A DNA stretch of 64,000 nucleotides, from contig CP045205.1 in assembly GCA_009363175.1 (NCBI GenBank), forward strand, positions 744,001-808,000. Direction: 5' to 3'. Below are positions 43,351-51,572 of the stretch, in pieces. The stretch comes from Citrobacter telavivensis. GTDB lineage: Bacteria > Pseudomonadota > Gammaproteobacteria > Enterobacterales > Enterobacteriaceae. Below the pieces are notes generated by a model, which saw only the letters and a program-made list of their open reading frames with translations, was not told the origin of the DNA and made no database searches. The translations under genes and the position numbers were made by a program. How positions within the stretch are numbered: position 1 is the stretch's first letter; each line of letters opens with the position of its first letter.

Positions 43351-44163
43351 ATGTTGCAGGCAGAACGTTATAAAATGATTTGTGCGCATGTTCAGAAGTT
43401 GGGGGCGGTGCGCGTCACGGAACTGTCGCAATTATGTCAGGTGTCGCAGGAAACAATTCGCAGAGATCTGACGAGGCTGGAAAAAAATAAGAAGCTCACC
43501 CGCAGCTTTGGTGGTGCGGTTTCACTGGATGCGCCGGATATTACGCCTGTGGCGATTGAAGACAACACCTGGCAAAAAAATAGCGTGGATCGGGCGGAAT
43601 CATTTCGTAAACGTACTGAAGAACATCCTGATATTAAAGCAAAAATCACCAAAGCAGCGCTCCAGTTTATTCATCCTGGCGACTGCATTTTGATGGATAA
43701 CAGCAGCACCTGTTGGTTTCTGGCCCGGCAAATCCCGGATATCGATATAACGGTCGTGACCAATTCACTGCGTATTATCCAGGCGTTAGCTTGTCGGGAT
43801 AACGTTCGTATTATTGGTATCGGCGGCGAGTATTCCGAACGTCATGATGATTTTCATGGTCCGGTTGCGGAGAGCGCCATCAGAAACTTTCAGATTAATA
43901 GTTTCTTTTTTTCCTGTCAGGGCGTGAATCTGGAAAATGGAATCCGTGATGGTAGTGAAATAAATGCCCGGTTGAAACAGGTTATGTTACAGGTTTCGGC
44001 GAAAAAAATATTAATGGTTGACTCCAGTAAGTTCGAACAGTTCGCCTTTAGCAAAATATGTATGCTGGATGAAATTGATATTATGGTTACCAATAGTTGT
44101 AGTGATGAGCGTTACCGTAGTTTGCATCCGCAGTTAAATGTTGTTGAAGTTGATAAGTCATAG
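43351..44163 (+). CDS. DeoR-family transcriptional regulator
   Basis: 270 residues. The N-terminal winged helix (RYKMICAHVQKLGAVRVTEL then SQETIRRDLTRLEKN, about residues 6-45) and the C-terminal sugar-phosphate-sensing domain (MDNSSTCWFLAR, IIGIGGEYSERHDDFHG) are characteristic. DeoR-family proteins usually repress sugar operons and are released by a phosphorylated intermediate. The transporter and kinase genes follow on the same strand and the epimerase diverges, so this is the likely local repressor. The effector would then be a phosphorylated pentulose. Confidence 0.9.
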   Translation: MLQAERYKMICAHVQKLGAVRVTELSQLCQVSQETIRRDLTRLEKNKKLTRSFGGAVSLDAPDITPVAIEDNTWQKNSVDRAESFRKRTEEHPDIKAKITKAALQFIHPGDCILMDNSSTCWFLARQIPDIDITVVTNSLRIIQALACRDNVRIIGIGGEYSERHDDFHGPVAESAIRNFQINSFFFSCQGVNLENGIRDGSEINARLKQVMLQVSAKKILMVDSSKFEQFAFSKICMLDEIDIMVTNSCSDERYRSLHPQLNVVEVDKS

Positions 44164-44305
44164 ATGTGAATCGTTATCTGAATAATTGAGGTAGCATCCC
44201 GATTATTTAGCCAATACCAGAGAAAAGTTGAAATTAATAAAAAGTCAGGCTGATATTTTTATCGGGTTTCCCTGACACATGACGCTATTTCTTAAGGAAA
44301 TTACG
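44164..44305 (+). promoter_or_regulatory. gap before the binding-protein gene
   Basis: 142 AT-rich bases between the regulator and the binding-protein gene. GTCAGG (44244-44249) can pair with CCTGAC (44271-44276). The size suggests a separate promoter for the transporter genes, but no confident hexamers were identified. Confidence 0.3.
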
Positions 44306-45310
44306 ATGAGAAAATTAATCTTACCCTGCCTGATTACTGCTGTTTTAACGTCAACCGCAGCCTGGGCGGAACAACCCGCTACACCGCAAAAAGCCAACAA
44401 ACCTTTCACGATGGGTGTCGTGGTTAAGGTGGGGGGCATTCCCTGGTTTAACGTGATGGAACAAGGCATTAAGGAAGAAGGAAAAGCATTAGGCGTTAAT
44501 GCCTGGCAAGTCGGGCCGACGACCGCAGACCCGGCTGAACAGGTCCGCGCCATCGAAGATTTAATTGCTAAAAAAGTCGATGTGATTGGCGTTGTGCCAA
44601 ACGATGCGAAAGTCCTGGAGCCTGTGCTGAAGCGCGCGCAGGAAGCCGGTATTAAGGTCATTACGCATGAGTCGCCGAACCAGGCTAATGCTGACTGGGA
44701 CTTTGAATTGTTGAACACCCAAACAATGGGTGCCAACCATATGAAAGATATGGCGAAATGCATGGGTGAAGAAGGAAAATACGCCATGTTCGTCGGCAGC
44801 CTGACAGTTCCCCTGGTGAATGACTGGGCTGACGCTGCTATCGCGTATCAAAAAGAACATTACCCAAAAATGACGCTGGTTGAGGATCGTTTTGGCGTGG
44901 CGGAATCCGTGGACGACTCAATGCGTACTGCGAATGACCTGATGTCAAAATATAAAGATCTCAAAGGTATCATGTCATTTGGTTCGCAAGGTCCGATTGG
45001 CGCAGGCCGCGCAATTGATAAGCGTAAGAAAAACGATGCGATTTGCGTATTTGGCACATTCACCCCGGGACAGGGAATTAAGCTGCTGGAAAAAGGCGCG
45101 ATTGATGGCGGATATATTTCTAATCCGATGACGGCGGGCAAAGTTTTTGTTCAGGTCGCCACGGCGATGATGAATGGCGAACCTATCAAAGATGGCGTGA
45201 AACTTGGCGATATGGGGGAAATTAACGTTCAGAACAATACCATTCTGAGTGATAACCCTGAAAAACTCGATCTTGAAAATACGCAACGTTTAGTGAAATT
45301 AGGTTTGTAA
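44306..45310 (+). CDS. periplasmic sugar-binding protein of the island ABC importer
   Basis: 334 residues with a signal peptide of about 22 residues ending AWA before EQPATPQ. It is a type I periplasmic binding protein (ribose/AI-2 LsrB-like): MGVVVKVGGIPWFNVMEQGI, then DPAEQVRAIEDLIAKKVDVI, then GIKVITHESP give the usual beta-alpha order. The ATG at 44306 follows AAGGAAAT; the open frame reaches nine codons further. It is followed by a stem-loop and then the ATPase and permease genes. The ligand is inferred to be an L-ketopentose from the enzymes, not from the binding residues. Confidence 0.9.
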   Translation: MRKLILPCLITAVLTSTAAWAEQPATPQKANKPFTMGVVVKVGGIPWFNVMEQGIKEEGKALGVNAWQVGPTTADPAEQVRAIEDLIAKKVDVIGVVPNDAKVLEPVLKRAQEAGIKVITHESPNQANADWDFELLNTQTMGANHMKDMAKCMGEEGKYAMFVGSLTVPLVNDWADAAIAYQKEHYPKMTLVEDRFGVAESVDDSMRTANDLMSKYKDLKGIMSFGSQGPIGAGRAIDKRKKNDAICVFGTFTPGQGIKLLEKGAIDGGYISNPMTAGKVFVQVATAMMNGEPIKDGVKLGDMGEINVQNNTILSDNPEKLDLENTQRLVKLGL

Positions 45311-45325
45311 TTTTAGGTTGCATCA

Positions 45326-45345
45326 CCGGGCCAGTCGTGGCCCGG
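45326..45345 (+). promoter_or_regulatory. stem-loop between binding-protein and ATPase genes
   Basis: CCGGGCCA (45326-45333) and TGGCCCGG (45338-45345) form a perfect 8-bp stem with a four-base loop. No T-run follows. Such hairpins after binding-protein genes commonly protect the upstream mRNA, so that binding protein outnumbers the membrane parts. Confidence 0.6.
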
Positions 45346-45373
45346 ATATCCTTTGGTCGTTCAGGAGCCGCAG

Positions 45374-46888
45374 ATGCCCCATATTGCAGAGCGAAATGCA
45401 GATGTGCCGTTAGTGACGCTAAAATCGCTGACTAAAAGCTTCGGCGGTCATCAGGCATTAAAAAATATTGATCTCACGCTAAATAAAGGTGAAGTCCACT
45501 GCCTTGCGGGTGCGAATGGTTGTGGCAAAAGTACGTTAATCAAAACGTTGAGCGGTGTTTATACCCCGGATACCGGCAGTGAAATTATCATCGATGATAA
45601 ATCATGGAGCAGACTCTCACCCGATAAAGCGCGCGAGTTAGGCATTCAGGTTATTTATCAGGATCTTTCTTTGTTTCCAAACCTGACGGTAGCGGAAAAT
45701 ATTGCCTTTGAGTACAACCTGAAAGGGTATTTTCGCTGGCATAAAAAATCTCACCTGAAAGCTGTATCGCAGAAAATTATTCAGGAATTGAATTTTAATC
45801 TTGATGCAGATGCGCTGGTTCAGCATTTGCCTATTGCACAACGCCAGCAGGTAGCGATTTGCCGTGCGCTGGTCGCAGAAGCCCGGCTGGTTATCATGGA
45901 TGAACCGACGGCTTCACTTACCCGCACCGAAGTGAACCAGCTATTACGAACGGTAAATTACCTCCGTGATAAAAATATTACGGTGGTTTTTGTCAGTCAC
46001 CGACTGGATGAAGTTAAAGAAATCTCCGACCGTATTACGGTGATTCGCGATGGCGAAATCATCGGAACCTGGGCAGCAGACTTATTGTCGCCAGGACGGA
46101 TTACTGAACTGATGACTGGCAGAACGATTGTTCATCAGAAAAAATTACCGAATGGTATTGGCGGGAAAGTCGTCCTTGAGCTGAATAAATTGAGCCGGAA
46201 AGGGCAATTTGAAGATATTTCCTTCCAGCTTCACCAGGGTGAAGTGCTGGGATTATGTGGCTTACTAGGTTCAGGGCGAACAGAACTGGCATTGAGCCTT
46301 TTTGGTATTACTCATCCAGATAGTGGGGATATTTATCTGGATGGGAAGAAAGTCGTGATTAACGATAATACGCAAGCCGCGAAACTGGGTATTGCTTATG
46401 TCTCTGAAGACCGCCTGACGCTGGGGGCCGTTTTACCGCAATCGGTCAGTGACAATATGGTGCTCTCGATCCTGAATCGGTTAAAAACACCCTGGCAATG
46501 TATTGATAAAAAACGGCAGGAGACCCTTGTTAAGGAATGGATTCAGGATCTGGATATTAAAGTCACCGATCCTGATAACCCGTTATCCACGCTTTCTGGC
46601 GGTAATCAGCAAAAAGTAGTGTTGGCAAAATGGATTCTCACTCGGCCGAAAGTATTGATTCTCGATGCGCCAACGGTAGGCGTTGATATTGGTGCGAAAG
46701 ACAGTATTTACCAGCTTATCCACCGGCTTTCCGGTGTCGGTATTTCCGTGTTGCTGATTACTGATGAAGCGCCAGAAGCGTATTACAACTGCGATCGTAT
46801 TTTCCATATGCAGCGAGGAAAGATTATTAATGAATTGCTGCCTTCTCTCTATACCGAACAGCAACTTGCGGAGGTGATTAATGGCTAA
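45374..46888 (+). CDS. sugar ABC transporter ATP-binding protein (two domains)
   Basis: 504 residues with two fused ATPase domains, as in RbsA, AraG, XylG and LsrA. The first domain has an intact Walker A (GANGCGKST, about 47-55) and Walker B (LVIMDEPTASL). The second has the degenerate Walker A GLLGSGRTE that is normal in this family, a full signature motif LSGGNQQKVVLAKWIL, and a Walker B in which VLILDAPT replaces the usual acidic DEPT. The ATG at 45374 follows AGGAG. The stop overlaps the first permease gene by eight bases. Confidence 0.93.
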   Translation: MPHIAERNADVPLVTLKSLTKSFGGHQALKNIDLTLNKGEVHCLAGANGCGKSTLIKTLSGVYTPDTGSEIIIDDKSWSRLSPDKARELGIQVIYQDLSLFPNLTVAENIAFEYNLKGYFRWHKKSHLKAVSQKIIQELNFNLDADALVQHLPIAQRQQVAICRALVAEARLVIMDEPTASLTRTEVNQLLRTVNYLRDKNITVVFVSHRLDEVKEISDRITVIRDGEIIGTWAADLLSPGRITELMTGRTIVHQKKLPNGIGGKVVLELNKLSRKGQFEDISFQLHQGEVLGLCGLLGSGRTELALSLFGITHPDSGDIYLDGKKVVINDNTQAAKLGIAYVSEDRLTLGAVLPQSVSDNMVLSILNRLKTPWQCIDKKRQETLVKEWIQDLDIKVTDPDNPLSTLSGGNQQKVVLAKWILTRPKVLILDAPTVGVDIGAKDSIYQLIHRLSGVGISVLLITDEAPEAYYNCDRIFHMQRGKIINELLPSLYTEQQLAEVING

Positions 46889-47873
46889 TGTATTGCAGCT
46901 CCGGTTCCCACGTTCGGTCGAAGGATGGTTGGGCTGGGTCATTGTCCTGATGCTGGCGCTTTTTTCTCTGATGAGTGATGAGTTCCTGTCGATTCAGAAT
47001 TTGCTGGATCTGACCGAGAGCTATGCCGTAACGGGAATTTTTGCCCTCGGTTTATTTGTCGTGCTGGTGACAGGAGGCATTGATATTTCGTTCGCGGCCG
47101 TCGCTTCCGTGGTGCAGTACATTGTGGCGTCGCTGTTGTTGAATGGGGCGATCGCGAATCCCCTGCTGTGCCTTGGGTTGGCGATCGTGCTGGGCATTCT
47201 GTTTGGCCTGATTAACGCGATCCTCATTTATTACCTCAATGTGGTTTCCATCATTATCACTATCAGTATGCAATCACTGCTATTTGGCATGTTGATGTGG
47301 CTGACCAATGGTCACAGCATTTACGACTTGCCTGACTGGTGGGTTACACAGCGATCCCTTTTCAGCTTTGGCTTTGAAGGGGAAGTTTACCAGGTTGGGC
47401 TGCCGTTGGTGGTGATGCTGGGCATGGCCTGCTTCACCTGGATTGTGATGAACAAAACCCACATTGGACGTCAGCTTTATGCCGTGGGCGGCAGTACTGA
47501 GTCGGCGCGGCGTATTGGGATTCGGGTTTCACTCATTTATCTGTTCGCCTATGGCTATCTTGGCGCTGCGGCAGCGATTGGGGGAATGCTTCAGGCTTAT
47601 CGTATGAGCGAGGTCGTGCCCAATGCGTTAGTGGGAGGCGAACTGGATGTACTGGCTGCCGCCGTGTTAGGTGGCGCGAGCTTATCCGGCGGTCGCGGGT
47701 CAGTCATTGGCACGTTGATGGGGGTATTCCTCATCGGCATTCTAAAAAATGGTCTCAACCTGGTCGGTGTCTCCAGCTACTTCGTCAACATCGTCATCGG
47801 GGTGGTCATTGTCTCGGCAATTTGCGTCACTCACTACAAAAAACGTAAAGAAACGGACGTTGGATTCGTCTGA
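46881..47873 (+). CDS. sugar ABC transporter permease 1
   Basis: 330 residues with about eight to ten membrane segments, of the RbsC/LsrC/AraH family. The conserved region VLVTGGIDISFAAVASV near 62-78 and the C-terminal LAAAVLGGASLSGGRGSVIG are the family hallmarks. GAGGTG precedes the ATG, which overlaps the ATPase gene, so the two are translationally coupled. It would form a heterodimeric channel with permease 2. Confidence 0.92.
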   Translation: MANVLQLRFPRSVEGWLGWVIVLMLALFSLMSDEFLSIQNLLDLTESYAVTGIFALGLFVVLVTGGIDISFAAVASVVQYIVASLLLNGAIANPLLCLGLAIVLGILFGLINAILIYYLNVVSIIITISMQSLLFGMLMWLTNGHSIYDLPDWWVTQRSLFSFGFEGEVYQVGLPLVVMLGMACFTWIVMNKTHIGRQLYAVGGSTESARRIGIRVSLIYLFAYGYLGAAAAIGGMLQAYRMSEVVPNALVGGELDVLAAAVLGGASLSGGRGSVIGTLMGVFLIGILKNGLNLVGVSSYFVNIVIGVVIVSAICVTHYKKRKETDVGFV

Positions 47874-47886
47874 CAAGGGGCTTGAA

Positions 47887-48939
47887 ATGAAAAAACAGGC
47901 ATTTTTACCAATTGATGGCACCAGCTCCGGTTTACTGGCGATATGTTTCTTCGCGGTGGTGGCATTTAGTCTGGCGATGCCCGGACGTTTTTTTACCGAT
48001 AATACGTTTCTGAGTATTGCCTTCCAGTTGCCAGAACTGGGGCTGCTCACTTTCGCAATGTTTGTCCCTATGCTGAGTGGCGGGTTGAATCTGGCGATTA
48101 TCGGCACGGCGAATCTGACCAGTCTGTTTATGGCCTGGTTGTTAATCCAGTATGTGCCTGCTGAGGCGTCTACCGGCCTGCAGTTGTGGTGGTTATTTCT
48201 GGCGATGCTGGGCGCGATGATGATCGCCATCGTGATTGGCGCTATCACAGGGATCATTATTTCCCGGGTGGGGGCACACCCGATTCTGGTCACGCTGGGC
48301 AGTATGACGATTATCAGTGGCATTGGTATTTATCTTACCAAAGGCGCCGCGCTCAGTGGGATGCCACCCATTGTTCGCAGTATGGGGTCGGAAGTGGTTT
48401 ATGGCGTGCCGGTTCCCATGGTGATTTTTATCGTCACGACGATCATGCTGGCACTGTTCCTCGGAAAAACCCGCACCGGGAAGGTTATTTACATGTGCGG
48501 CAGCAATATCAATGCGACCTGGTTTAGCGGTATTCGGACCGACCGTGTTCTGATGGCGATTTACGCCATATCCAGTCTGCTTTGCGTACTGGCGGGGCTC
48601 ATTATGCTGGCCCGCTTTAACTCTGCACGTATGGGCTATGGCGATTCTTATCTCCTGCTGACGGTGCTGGCCATTGTCCTTGGCGGCACCGATCCATTCG
48701 GCGGGGTCGGTAAAGTCGGTCATGTCTTCTGCGCGTTGTTGGTGCTCCAGGTTATCGCCACCGGGCTGAGCCTGTCAGGACTGAGTCTGCATTTCAATCT
48801 GGCAGTATGGGGAATAACGTTGATTGCCGCCCTGGCCTTTAAGTTCTTCAAACAAAAATGGCAGGCGCGACGCGCCATGAATAACAGCCTGAAAGCATTT
48901 CGACAACAACTGGCCACTCGTGAGGGAAAAAATGCGTAG
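47887..48939 (+). CDS. sugar ABC transporter permease 2
   Basis: 350 residues, a second RbsC-like permease. FVPMLSGGLNLAIIGTANLT and LLLTVLAIVLGGTDPFGGVGKV match the motifs seen in permease 1, but the two proteins are diverged. Two-permease sugar importers such as LsrCD have this layout. I chose the ATG at 47887 (MKKQAFLP) with AAGGGG upstream rather than the longer open frame that overlaps permease 1. Its last codons overlap the next gene by eight bases. Confidence 0.9.
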   Translation: MKKQAFLPIDGTSSGLLAICFFAVVAFSLAMPGRFFTDNTFLSIAFQLPELGLLTFAMFVPMLSGGLNLAIIGTANLTSLFMAWLLIQYVPAEASTGLQLWWLFLAMLGAMMIAIVIGAITGIIISRVGAHPILVTLGSMTIISGIGIYLTKGAALSGMPPIVRSMGSEVVYGVPVPMVIFIVTTIMLALFLGKTRTGKVIYMCGSNINATWFSGIRTDRVLMAIYAISSLLCVLAGLIMLARFNSARMGYGDSYLLLTVLAIVLGGTDPFGGVGKVGHVFCALLVLQVIATGLSLSGLSLHFNLAVWGITLIAALAFKFFKQKWQARRAMNNSLKAFRQQLATREGKNA

Positions 48940-49813
48940 CCATCCATTAGGTATTTATGAAAAGGCGCTTCCCAGGAACACCAGTTGGGTAGAAAAACTG
49001 GCGCTGGCGAAATCATGCGGGTTTGATTTTGTTGAAATGTCAGTCGATGAAAGCGAAGAGCGCCTGGCTCGTCTGGACTGGTCGCTTGCCGAGCGCATGG
49101 AAATCATTAGCGCCATTCAGAAAACCGGCGTGCGTATTCCGACCCTGTGTTTATCGGCGCACCGCCGTTTCCCGTTTGGCAGTCACGATAGCGACACCCG
49201 CCTGCAAGCGCGAACGATCATGCAAAAAGCATTACGGCTGGCGCAGGATTTGGGCATTCGAACCATCCAGCTTGCCGGGTATGACGTCTATTACGAGCCG
49301 CAGAATGACGACACTATCGCCTTGTTTGAGGATGCGATGGCCTGGGTGGCGGAGCAGGCCGCCGCTGCGCAGGTGATGTGCGCTGTGGAAATTATGGATA
49401 CTCCCTTTATTAACTCCATCAGCAAATGGAAAGTGCTGGATGCAAAAATCAATTCTCCGTGGTTTACCGTTTACCCCGATGTTGGCAATCTCACCGCATG
49501 GGGCAATGAGCTGGAGAGTGAGTTGGCGAAAGGTATTGACCGGATTGCCGCCATCCATCTTAAAGATACCTTTCCGGTGACGCCGGATTCCCCAGGGCAG
49601 TTCCGCGATGTCCCCTTTGGTGAAGGATGCGTAGATTTCGTGAAGCTCTTCAGAATATTACGCCGTCTGAACTATAGGGGCACTTTCCTGATTGAAATGT
49701 GGACAGAAAAATCCCCTGAACCGTTACTGGAAATTATCCACGCGCGCCAGTGGATAGAAAGCAAGATGCAGGCGGCGGGGTGGCACGACGAGCGGGCATT
49801 GATCGCAGGATAA
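48932..49813 (+). CDS. L-xylulose-5-phosphate 3-epimerase (UlaE/SgbU family)
   Basis: 293 residues (UlaE 284, SgbU 286). A TIM-barrel metal-dependent epimerase that converts L-xylulose-5-phosphate to L-ribulose-5-phosphate. Conserved stretches are LGIYEKALP near 6-14, GFDFVEMSVDE near 30-40, CLSAHRRFP near 73-81, IQLAGYDVYY near 112-121 and DVPFGEGCVDF. The metal-binding Glu residues of VEIMDTPF and LIEMWTEK are present. GAGGG precedes the ATG, which overlaps the permease stop, so the gene is coupled to the transporter. Confidence 0.92.
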   Translation: MRSHPLGIYEKALPRNTSWVEKLALAKSCGFDFVEMSVDESEERLARLDWSLAERMEIISAIQKTGVRIPTLCLSAHRRFPFGSHDSDTRLQARTIMQKALRLAQDLGIRTIQLAGYDVYYEPQNDDTIALFEDAMAWVAEQAAAAQVMCAVEIMDTPFINSISKWKVLDAKINSPWFTVYPDVGNLTAWGNELESELAKGIDRIAAIHLKDTFPVTPDSPGQFRDVPFGEGCVDFVKLFRILRRLNYRGTFLIEMWTEKSPEPLLEIIHARQWIESKMQAAGWHDERALIAG

Positions 49814-49823
49814 GGAGAGGACG

Positions 49824-51308
49824 ATGGACCATTACTTTATGGGCATTGATTTGGGCGGCACCGTCACCAAGGCGGGAATCTACACTGCCGAGGGTAGAGA
49901 AATCACGGTGGCTGCTCAAACCTTATCGTTACTCAGCCCACAGGCAGGATTCTGCGAACGCGATATGGAGGCCCTTTGGGCGGCAACGTGTGACGTTATC
50001 CGGCGTGCGCTGGTTGAAAGTCATCTGTCGGCGGAACAGATTAACGGAATTGGTTTTTCCTCACACGGTAAAGGACTTTATCTGGTCGATAAGTCAGGAA
50101 GGCCCGTACGCAACGGGATTGTCTCTTCGGATTCCCGGGCACAGTCTCTGGTTGCGGACTGGAAAGCGCAGGATATCGACCGTCTGGCATATCCGCATAG
50201 CTTTCAGCAGTTATGGCCTTCACATCCGGCGGCATTGCTGAGGTGGCTGAAACAGCACGAGCCGGAGCGTTATGCGCGTACGGGTTATGTGTTGATGGCC
50301 CACGATTACATTCGTTATCGTTTGACGGCGGAATTGACCTGCGAAGAAACCAATATTTCGGGAAGTCAGTTATTTAATTTGCAGCGTAATGATTTCGATC
50401 CTGCGCTGTTCACCCTGTTCGGCATAGAAGAGATGATGGATTGCATGCCGAAAGTGATTGGCTCCGCTGAACTGGCAGGGGTTGTCACCACGGACGCCGC
50501 CGCGTTATGCGGGTTAAACGCAGGAACGCCGGTATTTGGCGGGGTGTTTGATGTCGTTGGCGCGGCAATGACTTCCGGCGTCTATGACAGCACGCAGCTT
50601 AGCGCGGTTGCCGGAACGTGGTCGATTGCCACCCGCGTTTTTGATGACATTATCCCGGCAGACTATCCGTATGTATGGGGTAAATTCAGTATTCCGGGGC
50701 ACTATTTTGCCCACGAAGGCAGCCCCACTTCTGCCAGCAATCTGACCTGGTTTATTCAGCACTTTTTACCGGAACTGCAGGATGACCACGACACGCTTAA
50801 CCAGTGGGCGGCGCGTGGGTATGAGAAACCCGATAGCATTCTGTTTTTCCCCTGGCTATACGGTTCGAATTATGGCGATTCACTGAGTGGCGGATTCTTC
50901 GGGCTCGGAGGCCACCACGACGCGGCAGACCTCGTTTACGGTATCTATCAGGGGATTGTGTTCTCGCACTTACTGCATCAGGACAAACTGTTGCAGCTCG
51001 GAGAAGGTATTCAAACGATTCGTTTCACCGGCGGCCCTACGCATTCACGTATCTGGATGCAGATGTTTTGCGATGCCAGCAATTTGCCGCTTGAAATTGT
51101 CGACGTTGAGCAGTCCGGCTGCCGGGCGGCGGCGATGTGTGCGGCTGTAGGTACGGGTGATTATCCTGGGTTTGAGCAGGCCATTAAAGCGACCCTGCCG
51201 CCGGTGATTCGTCTGGAACCGGATGCGAAGAAGCACGGCATGTTGCGTCGCCGGTTCGAACGGTTTAAGCGTGTCGCCGATGCGCTGAGTACTGTCGAAC
51301 GCGAATAA
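49824..51308 (+). CDS. FGGY-family carbohydrate kinase, L-xylulose kinase-like
   Basis: 494 residues. A two-lobed FGGY sugar kinase, most similar to E. coli LyxK (YiaP, 498 residues) by eye. The N-terminal phosphate loop GIDLGGTVTKAGIY (about 7-20), the SSHGKGLYLVDKSGRP region, HDYIRYRLT and the C-terminal RFTGGPTHSRIWMQM ATP-binding motif all match. It would phosphorylate an incoming L-ketopentose on O5. It lies ten bases after the 3-epimerase and is the last gene of the island operon, with a terminator behind it. D-xylulose kinase activity is an alternative but fits less well with the L-specific epimerases next to it. Confidence 0.88.
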   Translation: MDHYFMGIDLGGTVTKAGIYTAEGREITVAAQTLSLLSPQAGFCERDMEALWAATCDVIRRALVESHLSAEQINGIGFSSHGKGLYLVDKSGRPVRNGIVSSDSRAQSLVADWKAQDIDRLAYPHSFQQLWPSHPAALLRWLKQHEPERYARTGYVLMAHDYIRYRLTAELTCEETNISGSQLFNLQRNDFDPALFTLFGIEEMMDCMPKVIGSAELAGVVTTDAAALCGLNAGTPVFGGVFDVVGAAMTSGVYDSTQLSAVAGTWSIATRVFDDIIPADYPYVWGKFSIPGHYFAHEGSPTSASNLTWFIQHFLPELQDDHDTLNQWAARGYEKPDSILFFPWLYGSNYGDSLSGGFFGLGGHHDAADLVYGIYQGIVFSHLLHQDKLLQLGEGIQTIRFTGGPTHSRIWMQMFCDASNLPLEIVDVEQSGCRAAAMCAAVGTGDYPGFEQAIKATLPPVIRLEPDAKKHGMLRRRFERFKRVADALSTVERE

Positions 51309-51331
51309 CAACCTGTTTTTGTCTCATCACG

Positions 51332-51356
51332 GCCTGGCGTTAAGCCGGGCTTTTTT
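51332..51356 (+). terminator. island terminator
   Basis: GCCTGGC (51332-51338) and GCCGGGC (51344-51350) with a GTTAA loop, then six T. It is nearly a copy of the argH terminator at 42173-42198. Confidence 0.9.
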
Positions 51357-51368
51357 ACGTAAAAAAAA

Positions 51369-51477
51369 TGCGGACCTGAGGTCCGCAAAAGTTCACGTTG
51401 GCTTTAGTTATTTGGGTTTGAGAGAGACTCTCAAAACGGGCAGTGGCTTCAAGGGTTAAACGAGACCGCTCCGTTTC
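51369..51477 (-). ncRNA. oxyS: OxyS small regulatory RNA
   Basis: About 109 nucleotides, read from 51477 down. The 5' end (GAAACGGAGCGG), the linker AACCCTTGAAG...CACTGCCCGTT and the 3' part AATAACTAAAGCCAACGTG all match E. coli OxyS. The last hairpin (GCGGACC/GGTCCGC) is followed by eight T as terminator. OxyS is an Hfq-binding RNA made under peroxide stress that acts on fhlA, rpoS and other mRNAs. Some loop bases differ from E. coli. A -10-like GATAAT lies at 51486-51491, and OxyR sites upstream are shared with oxyR. Confidence 0.93.
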
Positions 51478-51514
51478 TGTGATGGATTATCAGACAGAAA
51501 GCTTGATAGGGATA

Positions 51515-51551
51515 ATCGTTCGTTGCTATGCTACCTATCGCCATGAACTAT
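51515..51551. promoter_or_regulatory. OxyR binding site between oxyS and oxyR
   Basis: Four elements spaced by 11 bases fit the OxyR motif: ATCG (51515), CTAT (51526), ATCG (51537) and CTAT (51548). From here OxyR represses oxyR and activates oxyS. Confidence 0.75.
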
Positions 51552-51572
51552 CGTGGCGATGGAGGATGAATA

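Noticed and set aside
46240..46300. Broken Walker A motif in the second ATPase domain of the island ABC protein
   Set aside because: GRTE in place of GKST is standard in RbsA/AraG-type double ATPases.
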